Shown here: positions 43,166 to 49,743 of the stretch, in pieces
Layout: the number at the start of each line of letters is the position of its first letter
Position numbering within the stretch: position 1 is the stretch's first letter
From: Prevotellaceae bacterium UBA1710
GTDB taxonomy: Bacteria > Bacteroidota > Bacteroidia > Bacteroidales > Bacteroidaceae
NCBI GenBank assembly: GCA_002317355.1
Contig: DCJC01000055.1
Coordinates: 1 to 58,473, forward strand
Length of the DNA: 58,473 nt
Direction: 5' to 3'
Position numbers and translations under genes: made by a program
Notes under the pieces: model-generated
The model's database searches: none
The model's input: the letters and a program-made list of their open reading frames with translations, nothing else
What the model was told of the DNA's origin: nothing

Positions 43166-43200
43166 CTGCTGATGCAATAGCAGGACTATAGCATCAGCAG
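43166..43200. promoter_or_regulatory. Perfect 10-bp hairpin upstream of the 52-residue peptide
   Basis: ctgctgatgc (43166-43175) and gcatcagcag (43191-43200) around a 15-base loop, 68 bases before the peptide ATG. No T run follows, so an mRNA 5' structure or a protein site is more likely than a terminator. Confidence 0.6.
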
Positions 43201-43498
43201 GAACAGATTAACTATATTTGCAAAAAAAGATAATGAAAGCGAGTGATGATTTTTCCCTTTTTATTCTTACATTTCAATTCATTTTGCAGTTAATCTGCGG
43301 AGATTCGACAATTTATGTTATAGATAACACACTCAATTTTTCGAACATAATGTTCTAAAATTCTGTTGCAAAAATACATTTTTTGGATGAAACGACAAAG
43401 TTTTTTCGCAAAAAATTTACTTTTCTACTAAAAAAAGTTTATATTTGTTACTATTTACGAACGAATATGATATATCTGTTATTTTTTTACGACATTTT

Positions 43499-43530
43499 TT
43501 TGCTAAATTAAAGGATTTGGAGTACCTTTG
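43499..43530 (+). promoter_or_regulatory. Promoter of the C_GCAxxG protein gene
   Basis: TTTG (43499-43502), 20 bases, TACCTTTG (43523-43530): exact consensus. The ATG is only six bases past the -7 box, so the mRNA may be leaderless. The preceding stretch 43201-43498 is AT-rich with no ORF I can support. Confidence 0.85.
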
Positions 43531-43535
43531 CATGT

Positions 43536-44069
43536 ATGAATAAAGACAGAGTACAAGATGCCGTGGAATGCTTTATGCAGGGTTACGGTTGTTCGCAGGC
43601 TGTAGTGGCTGCATTCGCTGATCTATATGGCCTTGACGACACGATGGCTAAGCGCATTAGTGCCGGCTTTGGAGGTGGTGTTGGCAGAACTCGCCAGATG
43701 TGTGGTGCGGTTTCTGCCCTCGTTATACTTGCAGGTCTTGAAAAAGGACAAACTGAGGGTAGCGACAAGGAGGGTAAGGCAGAATGCTATAAGCTTGTGC
43801 AGGAACTGCTGGCTAAGTTCAAGGAACGTAACGGAAGCATAATTTGCGCAGAACTTCTCGCTATGAACGGCTGTAAGGTGGTGAAGGACACAAACATTCC
43901 TGACGACCGTAATGCAGAATACTACAAGAAGAGACCTTGCGTGAGAAAGGTGGAGAGTGCGGCAAGGATATTTCAGGAGTTGCTCCTCACCCGTCCTACG
44001 GACACCCTCCGACACATACTCGGAGATATTCAATCTCCGACTTCCCCAGAGGGCGAGGGAGCTAGTTAG
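43536..44069 (+). CDS. C_GCAxxG_C_C family redox-type protein
   Basis: 177 residues. The cysteine pattern of the family is visible: Cys12 in VECFMQG, Cys20 in GYGCSQAV, MCGAVSAL near residue 60, and later cysteines (ICAEL, NGCKVV, RPCVRKV). Members probably hold a metal or redox cofactor, but no activity is established. The last 28 or so residues (TRPTDTLRHILGDIQSPTSPEGEGAS) are encoded by repeat arms and look like an acquired extension. The promoter lies directly before the ATG. Confidence 0.85.
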   Translation: MNKDRVQDAVECFMQGYGCSQAVVAAFADLYGLDDTMAKRISAGFGGGVGRTRQMCGAVSALVILAGLEKGQTEGSDKEGKAECYKLVQELLAKFKERNGSIICAELLAMNGCKVVKDTNIPDDRNAEYYKKRPCVRKVESAARIFQELLLTRPTDTLRHILGDIQSPTSPEGEGAS

Positions 44070-44212
44070 TATTTCTCACGGAGAGGGATCATAAAACTCA
44101 AGACTATAAATTTGCTTACCATAACATTGCATGAACTCATCGCAAGAAATACATACTTCCCCTTGCCCCACTTCGGGGAAAGGGTGCCCGAAGGGCGGGA
44201 AAGGGGCTTCTC
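43985..44212. repeat. G/C-rich repeat arms spanning a 3' end, a gap and a 5' end
   Basis: Arms cctcacccgtcctacgga (43985 on) and ctccgacttccccagaggg (44035-44060) face each other. A second block at 44152-44212 has ccttgccccacttcgggg and cccgaagggcgggaaagggg. The first lies in the 3' end of the C_GCAxxG gene and the second in the 5' end of the EamA gene. Confidence 0.7.
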
Positions 44213-45081
44213 ACTTAGTCGCCCTCCTCGTCGTCCTTATCTGGGGCACTACATTCGTCAGTAGTAAAGTGCTGCTGAATAGTGGACTTCTGCCTGCCGA
44301 TATCTTCTTTGTGCGCTTTGTGATAGCATACTGCTGCATGCTTTGCATATCGCATAAGAGACTGTTTGCCAGTTCGTTGGTTGATGAGCTTACGCTTCTT
44401 GGACTTGGTATGATGGGAGGCTCGCTATATTTCCTCACGGAGAATATGGCACTACTCTACTCCACCACATCAAATGTCAGCATACTTGTGAGCACCACAC
44501 CTTTGGTAACGGCTATGCTCCTTGCCATTTTCTATAAGAGCGAACGACTGAACACAAGGCAGATAATTGGATCTATTGTAGCATTTATTGGTGTTGTGCT
44601 TGTTGTGCTCAACGGTCAGTTGGTGTTGCATCTCAATCCACTTGGAGATACCCTTGCACTTGGAGCATCTCTTACATGGGGATTGTACTCGCTCTTCATG
44701 CGAAGGATAATGAATAAGTATTCAGCAGATTTCATAACGAGAAAGGTATTCTTCTATGGCGTGATGACGATTCTGCCCTACTTTGTATTCGTTAACCCAT
44801 TGGATATAAGTCTCTTGACATCAGGAAGCGTTACGATATGGGGAAATCTATTGTTCCTCGGTTTTGTTGCTTCCACAGGTGGATATCTGCTTTGGAACTG
44901 GGTGATGCGAGAGCTTGGTGCCGTTAAATCAACCAACTACATCTACCTGCAGAGCCTTATCACAATGATTGCAGGTGCGATAGTTCTTGGTGAGCGCATC
45001 ACACCTATGGCAGTTGCCGGTGCGGTGATTCTTATAGCGGGAATGGTGCTTGCTGTGAGAAAAAAACGCGCAAAAACTTGA
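44131..45081 (+). CDS. EamA-family (DMT) transporter
   Basis: 316 residues with ten membrane segments from about residue 30. LVVLIWGTTFVSSKVLL at the start of repeat one and SLTWGLYSLFMRRIMNKY at the start of repeat two are typical EamA. The N-terminal 28 residues (TSPCPTSGKGCPKGGKG) are encoded by repeat arm and look added. No closer ATG exists, and a -7 box TAAATTTG at 44107-44114 supports this start. The transported metabolite is unknown. Confidence 0.9.
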   Translation: MNSSQEIHTSPCPTSGKGCPKGGKGASHLVALLVVLIWGTTFVSSKVLLNSGLLPADIFFVRFVIAYCCMLCISHKRLFASSLVDELTLLGLGMMGGSLYFLTENMALLYSTTSNVSILVSTTPLVTAMLLAIFYKSERLNTRQIIGSIVAFIGVVLVVLNGQLVLHLNPLGDTLALGASLTWGLYSLFMRRIMNKYSADFITRKVFFYGVMTILPYFVFVNPLDISLLTSGSVTIWGNLLFLGFVASTGGYLLWNWVMRELGAVKSTNYIYLQSLITMIAGAIVLGERITPMAVAGAVILIAGMVLAVRKKRAKT

Positions 45082-45108
45082 TAATCTCATTTCTTTTTAG
45101 TATTTTTG
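45077..45108 (+). promoter_or_regulatory. Promoter of the secreted propeller/coiled-coil gene
   Basis: CTTG (45077-45080), 20 bases, TATTTTTG (45101-45108). The -33 box overlaps the last codons of the EamA gene. Confidence 0.75.
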
Positions 45109-45128
45109 CACACGAAAATATTATAACG

Positions 45129-46271
45129 ATGAAATATACGAAACTACATATAGCCCTATTTTCTCTTTTCTTTGGGTTGACAACTCAGGCTCAGATAGCA
45201 CGTCCTCTAAAGACACCAAAGCCAGGAAAGGCACCTGCTGTGATTCCTACACCAGAGGATTTGAACTTTGCCAAGCTTCTGACTTCAACAGCCAAAGTGA
45301 TGTTTGTCGACTCTATGGTTGTGGATGAGAATGATTTCATCCAGAATCTGCCACTCTCAAGCTCATGCGGAAAGATAAGCATGAAAAAGAGCAGCAAGGG
45401 TGAGGGAATGGACTACTATTACGTTAATGAGTTTGGTAATAAGAAGTTCTCGTCAGAGCTTCAGCCAACAGGCATTCATCAACTTACGGTTCAGGAGCGT
45501 CTTGGAACAAAATGGGATGCTCCACAGGTAATCGAACTTGAGGGTGTGAATGATATCATCTGCCCTTATCTTATGACAGATGGCGTGACTCTCTATTTTG
45601 CAGCAAAGGATGGTGAGGACTCAATGGGTAAGTATGACATCTACTACACCGTGTATGATAGCGACAGTCATTCTTTCTATAAGCCACAGAGCCTTGGCCT
45701 GCCTTTCAACTCATTCGGTGATGAGACCTATTATATTATAGATGAGTTTAACGATCTTGGTTATATGGTGTCAAACCGTCGTCAGCCAGAGGGAAAGACA
45801 TGTGTTTATATCTTCCAGCCAACAGAAACGCGTGAGACGTATGACATAGAGAATACTCCAGAGGCAGAACTTGACCGCTTGGCTCGTTTGAGATCAATCA
45901 AGGATTCGCAGATGGATGCTACCCTACTCGCATCTGCCCAGAGCCGTCTTTCAGAAGCCCGCAAGTCAAATGGCACAAAGACTGCCAATGACTTTGACTT
46001 CATCATCAATGCCAATCTGGTTTATCATAAGCTTTCAGACTTCCGCAGCAGCGTGAATCAGAATCAGTTCCCTACCTATCTCACCATGAAGGCTAACGTG
46101 GAGGCAAGGGAAAAGCAGCTCAGCACCTTACGTGAAAACTATCACAACGGCAACAAAAACCTTGCTGCTAACATAGCGCAGATGGAGGTAGAGGTGTTCA
46201 ACGAACGTCAGAAGCTCAACTTCACCGAAAAGCAGATAAGGAATACAGAGATACAAGCGATTTCTAAGTGA
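45129..46271 (+). CDS. Secreted protein with WD40-like segment and C-terminal coiled coil
   Basis: 380 residues from the ATG at 45129 (signal peptide MKYTKLHIALFSLFFGLTTQAQ). The open frame begins at 45078, but the promoter lies at 45077-45108, so the longer form is unlikely. Residues about 100-235 contain PD40/WD40-like repeats (YLMTDGVTLYFAAKDGEDSMGKYDIYYTVYD and FNDLGYMVSNRR). Residues about 235-380 are charged helices ending in a coiled coil (NVEAREKQLSTLRENY and onward). Function is unknown; such proteins are often periplasmic scaffolds. Confidence 0.75.
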   Translation: MKYTKLHIALFSLFFGLTTQAQIARPLKTPKPGKAPAVIPTPEDLNFAKLLTSTAKVMFVDSMVVDENDFIQNLPLSSSCGKISMKKSSKGEGMDYYYVNEFGNKKFSSELQPTGIHQLTVQERLGTKWDAPQVIELEGVNDIICPYLMTDGVTLYFAAKDGEDSMGKYDIYYTVYDSDSHSFYKPQSLGLPFNSFGDETYYIIDEFNDLGYMVSNRRQPEGKTCVYIFQPTETRETYDIENTPEAELDRLARLRSIKDSQMDATLLASAQSRLSEARKSNGTKTANDFDFIINANLVYHKLSDFRSSVNQNQFPTYLTMKANVEAREKQLSTLRENYHNGNKNLAANIAQMEVEVFNERQKLNFTEKQIRNTEIQAISK

Positions 46272-46388
46272 ATAGTGAAGAACGAAGAGTGAAGAATTTG
46301 AGTTAGTAATCATCAATCATCATCTATTGCAAACTTGACGTACAGTATCTAACTTAAATTCTTCACTCTTAACTCTTCACTTTTAACT
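46267..46388. repeat. Inverted repeat with agtgaagaa / ttcttcact arms
   Basis: Arm 46267-46309 and arm 46350-46388 are made of agtgaagag seeds and their complements. The stop codon of the preceding gene is inside the left arm. Confidence 0.85.
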
Positions 46389-46418
46389 AATATACCTAAC
46401 ACTAAACAACTAAAAAAT

Positions 46419-47300
46419 ATGTACGCTCCTTCAGAACTAATAATCAATGAGGATGGCAGTTGTTTCCATCTTCATCTCAAGCCAGAGTTTTTGGCAGATA
46501 AAGTAATCCTCGTAGGTGACCCTGAAAGAGTTACCATGGTTGGTAATTTCTTCGATAAGATAGAGAATGAGGTTTCCAATAGAGAGTTTCACACTATAAC
46601 AGGAACTTACAACGGCAAGCGCATTACCGTGCAGTCAACTGGCATTGGATGCGATAATATTGACATTGTGCTTACCGAACTTGACTCACTCGCCAACATC
46701 AACTACTCTACTCGTGAGGATAATCCACAGCATCGCACTCTTGAGATTGTGCGTATAGGCACTTGTGGCGGTTTGCAACCAGATACTCCAATTGGTACAC
46801 CTATTATATCTGTAAAGAGCATAGGCTTTGATGGATTGCTTAACTATTATGCAGATCGTGATAAGGTTTGTGACCTTAAACTTGAGGCAGCTTTTCGTGA
46901 GCATATGAATTGGTCGGAGAAGAAAGGAGCTCCATACGTTGCCGTAGCAGATGATGAACTAAGCCGACGAATTGGCGGATCAGATATGCATCGAGGCATT
47001 ACTGCAGCTTGTGGTGGTTTCTATGGACCTCAAGGAAGACAGATTCGTCTAAAGATACAAGATCCTGAACAGAATAAGAAGGTGGAGGCTTTCAGCTATA
47101 CTTGTCCGGAAACAGGCGAGACATTGAAAATATGCAACTTTGAGATGGAGTCTTCCGCTGTTGCTGGTATGTCGGCTATGCTCGGACATAAGGCAACTAC
47201 CTGTTGTATGGTCATAGCAAACCGTCATGACAAGGAAATGAACACAACATACAAAAACACGATGGAAAATCTCCTAAAAACTATATTAGACAGAATTTAG
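46419..47300 (+). CDS. Nucleoside phosphorylase (uridine phosphorylase-like)
   Basis: 293 residues of the NP-I family. VGDPERVTMV (about 32-41) is the phosphate-binding N terminus. STGIGCDNIDIVLTEL (about 73-88) and VRIGTCGGLQPDTPIGT (about 112-128) complete the core, and FEMESSAVAGMSAMLG (about 246-261) carries the conserved Met-Glu-Ser ribose site. It splits nucleosides into base and ribose 1-phosphate. The base specificity, uridine or purine, is not clear; the overall pattern favours uridine. The ATG is 30 bases after the inverted repeat. Confidence 0.88.
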   Translation: MYAPSELIINEDGSCFHLHLKPEFLADKVILVGDPERVTMVGNFFDKIENEVSNREFHTITGTYNGKRITVQSTGIGCDNIDIVLTELDSLANINYSTREDNPQHRTLEIVRIGTCGGLQPDTPIGTPIISVKSIGFDGLLNYYADRDKVCDLKLEAAFREHMNWSEKKGAPYVAVADDELSRRIGGSDMHRGITAACGGFYGPQGRQIRLKIQDPEQNKKVEAFSYTCPETGETLKICNFEMESSAVAGMSAMLGHKATTCCMVIANRHDKEMNTTYKNTMENLLKTILDRI

Positions 47301-47451
47301 GGGGTATATTACATGATATGTGTCAATTTGTAAGCTATTTTAGCTGATTTTAGCCCGATTTGGCTGATTTAAAGCAAGAAAAGGCAAAAATAAGTGTTTT
47401 CTTGACATATATTTGTTATTTGCCACTTTTTGTCATAAAGTGAGAAAAATA

Positions 47452-47483
47452 TTTGTGTGCCCACACAATTTGTTATACCTTTG
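47452..47483 (+). promoter_or_regulatory. Promoter with built-in palindrome, upstream of a 31-residue peptide
   Basis: TTTG (47452-47455), 20 bases, TACCTTTG (47476-47483). The palindrome TTGTGTGCCCACACAA (47453-47468) overlaps the -33 box and spacer, so a bound protein would block RNA polymerase. The first transcribed bases match those after the promoter at 26740-26747. Confidence 0.85.
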
Positions 47484-47623
47484 CACTCGGAAATCAGAAA
47501 CAACAAGTTCTGAAGACCTACAAACAAGAAAGAATCTCTTCCAAAGAGTTCTGAAATGTAGAAAACGAGTATTAGTATTTATATAAAGGATAACATTTTA
47601 AAATTAAAGAAAGGAAACACATT

Positions 47624-47719
47624 ATGACAACATTTATGGTAATGACAAGCGCAGTTTATGTAGCAGCATTGTTCAGCGTTTACATGGTTGTTAAGACTCT
47701 TAACGGTATGAGAGGTTAA
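47624..47719 (+). CDS. 31-residue single-span membrane peptide
   Basis: ATG at 47624 to TAA at 47717-47719. The peptide begins MTTFMVMTSAVYVAALFS and ends VKTLNGMRG: one hydrophobic helix with a basic C terminus. A good ribosome-binding site (aaggaaac) lies seven bases before the ATG. A perfect promoter is about 140 bases upstream and a hairpin terminator about 65 bases downstream, so it is a monocistronic unit. Function is unknown. Regulatory membrane peptide or toxin-like peptide are both possible. Confidence 0.7.
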   Translation: MTTFMVMTSAVYVAALFSVYMVVKTLNGMRG

Positions 47720-47782
47720 TCCTCCCAACCGAACAGAGAGGGGGCAAACAAAGCTTAGAATTAGTTTTCAACTCATTATTAA

Positions 47783-47813
47783 AAAGGGCGATAGTCATCC
47801 GACTATCGCCTTT
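47783..47813. terminator. Bidirectional terminator between the peptide gene and the PIN gene
   Basis: ggcgatagtc pairs with gactatcgcc around a 4-base loop, flanked by AAAAA and TTT. It serves the convergent genes on both sides. Confidence 0.8.
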
Positions 47814-47828
47814 CCATTTTGTTATATC

Positions 47829-49661
47829 TTATTCTTGTGGAGCCTGTGGCTGTTGTGGTCGCTTACGTTGCTGTGGACGTCTTCTCTGAGGACGCCTACG
47901 CTGCTGCTTTGGTTGCTGCTCCACTCCTTCCTCTGCAGTTGGTTCTGCAATAGGTGCATCTTCAATAATTACAGAAGTCTGAGCATCCTCAAACTTTACC
48001 TCAACAATCTCATCTTCAACCTTTGCTTTCTCCTGTTTTGGCTCAACCTTAGGTTGTTCAACATCAGGCTGCTGCTTTGGTTGTGGCTGTTGTTTCTTCT
48101 GTTCAGCTTGCTCCTGAGCCTTTTCTTGCTGCTTCTGCTGCTTAGCCTGCTTTTGTTGATTCTGATTCTGCTGCTTCTTTTGCTGCTCTTGCTTTGCCTG
48201 ATTTTGTTGTTTCTGCTGGTTATTCTGCTGTTTCTGCTGCTTATGCATTTCTGATTGCTTATCACCAGGACGGAAACCATCAAGCCAGAGATCAAGAGGC
48301 TCTACATTACGCTTTTCCATACGCTGAGGTACATCCTCCATCCATTGCTTTCCTGCAGCCATCTGCAAGAAATGATACTGGCGTGTATAGAGATCGAGGA
48401 CCTTGAGATCATCCATCGTAATAACCATAGGACGAAGTGGTGCATAGACATGCTCCCAAGTATCATCGTCAATATTATTGATACGCTGGAGGTCGTCACA
48501 CATACCCATACTACGGATGGCAACAGATGCGTCATTAGTAAGGAGAAGCACACGCTTACCAACAGAGAACAACTCAACTGTCTTGCGGATAATAGCAGGA
48601 TCAGCAAAAGATGCATGATGGCTTTCAGCACATATTCCTTCAATCTTCAGACGATTCTCACGCAACTGAGAGAGAATTAGACGCTTAGCAAGACGAGCTG
48701 ACACATTACGGCAAAGAGCCTCATCCGTAAAATCAGCCTCCTTATAATTGGTAGGAGCCTGTTGTGTAGCGAAACGATCAATCTCCTCATAGGTCTCACT
48801 CATCATCATGAAGCGACCTCCACGGAAACGCACGAGTTTTGAGATGAATTCAAGCTGACGCTCAAACATGAGTCGAGCATTCACCTTTGGATCACTATGG
48901 CTTGAGGTATGTCCAACAAGAAGTTCAAGCCATATGTTGGTATCAGAAATAACGACATCATAATTGAGTACCCATGCAAGTGTTCCCTCTATCCAACGGA
49001 AACGCTTTACAGCCTCATCAACTGTGAGTTGCTGTATTTGCTGATCATTGAGAAGAAGCTGTCCCTTTGGTGCATTAACCATATCGACGATAGAGTCAAT
49101 ACGAACAGGATTGAATGGTGGGATTGGCTTTACCTTCTGCTGGGTGTTAGGTGTTGGATGCTGGGGGTTAGTGGTTTGTTCAGATGGCTGAGAAGTTTCT
49201 GGTTTTGCCTCAGGTTCTTTTTTCTTTACATCAGGCATAAGATTCTTCTCATCAGCCTCATCAATTCTGTCAACTTTCACTAATCTAGCTGTATCAGCCT
49301 CATCAGCTACCACTTTAAAGAGTGTTACCTTGCCTTCTGGATTGTTATCCTCAGGCTGGACATCAACAACAGGCTTTTGATTAGAAGTTTCTTCAATAAT
49401 TACTTCTGATGGTTGTACGTCACTTGTTTCAGCGACTTTTGTGGCTGCCTCATTGGCTTTTTCCTTTGTTTTACGACCACGACGTTGAGCGGTCTTCTTT
49501 GCAGGAGCCTCATTAACTACTTCTTTTGCAGGCTCAACTGCTTCTTCCTTCTTGGCAGCCTTCTTTCGGGTGGCAGGAGCTTTACGAGCTGCAGGCTTTC
49601 TACGAGGCTGTTTCTCATTTGCCTCGGAAACTACCACTTCTTCGGTTGTCTTTTCTGTCAT
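47829..49661 (-). CDS. PIN-like domain protein with long disordered tails
   Basis: 610 residues in three parts. Residues 1-180 are low complexity: a histone-H1-like Lys/Ala/Arg stretch (KPAARKAPATRKKAAKK, 22-38) and an acidic/Pro region. Residues about 235-425 resemble a PIN nuclease: ISDTNIW with Asp240, Glu289 in MMMSETYEEI, Asp354 and TNDASVAIR with Asp377. Residues 470-530 are almost pure Gln/Lys, and the last 25 residues are Arg/Pro/Gln rich (QQRRRPQRRRPQQRKRPQ). The core suggests an RNase and the tails suggest RNA binding or condensate formation; neither is proven. The linker NPQHPTPNTQQ (165-175) is encoded by repeat-like DNA. Confidence 0.75.
   Translation of the reverse strand: MTEKTTEEVVVSEANEKQPRRKPAARKAPATRKKAAKKEEAVEPAKEVVNEAPAKKTAQRRGRKTKEKANEAATKVAETSDVQPSEVIIEETSNQKPVVDVQPEDNNPEGKVTLFKVVADEADTARLVKVDRIDEADEKNLMPDVKKKEPEAKPETSQPSEQTTNPQHPTPNTQQKVKPIPPFNPVRIDSIVDMVNAPKGQLLLNDQQIQQLTVDEAVKRFRWIEGTLAWVLNYDVVISDTNIWLELLVGHTSSHSDPKVNARLMFERQLEFISKLVRFRGGRFMMMSETYEEIDRFATQQAPTNYKEADFTDEALCRNVSARLAKRLILSQLRENRLKIEGICAESHHASFADPAIIRKTVELFSVGKRVLLLTNDASVAIRSMGMCDDLQRINNIDDDTWEHVYAPLRPMVITMDDLKVLDLYTRQYHFLQMAAGKQWMEDVPQRMEKRNVEPLDLWLDGFRPGDKQSEMHKQQKQQNNQQKQQNQAKQEQQKKQQNQNQQKQAKQQKQQEKAQEQAEQKKQQPQPKQQPDVEQPKVEPKQEKAKVEDEIVEVKFEDAQTSVIIEDAPIAEPTAEEGVEQQPKQQRRRPQRRRPQQRKRPQQPQAPQE
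49136..49178. repeat. Repeat-like tgttaggtgttgg stretch inside the PIN gene
   Basis: On the plus strand the DNA reads ctgggtgttaggtgttgg, then atgctgggggttagtgg: gttag and gctggg seeds in tandem. The form is like one arm of an intergenic element. It stays in frame and codes for the disordered linker, so it costs nothing structurally. Confidence 0.45.
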
Positions 49662-49743
49662 TGTTTTAATTTAGGTTTAAGGTGGATTCTAAAATTTGTC
49701 CACCAAAATAAAAATGTTTAAGTCACGTGGATGTTTTTTATCA

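Noticed and set aside
47829..48254. Leu-rich plus-strand frame opposite the PIN gene
   Set aside because: It is the complement of the Gln/Lys codon run (CAG/AAG read as CTG/CTT) and has no independent support.
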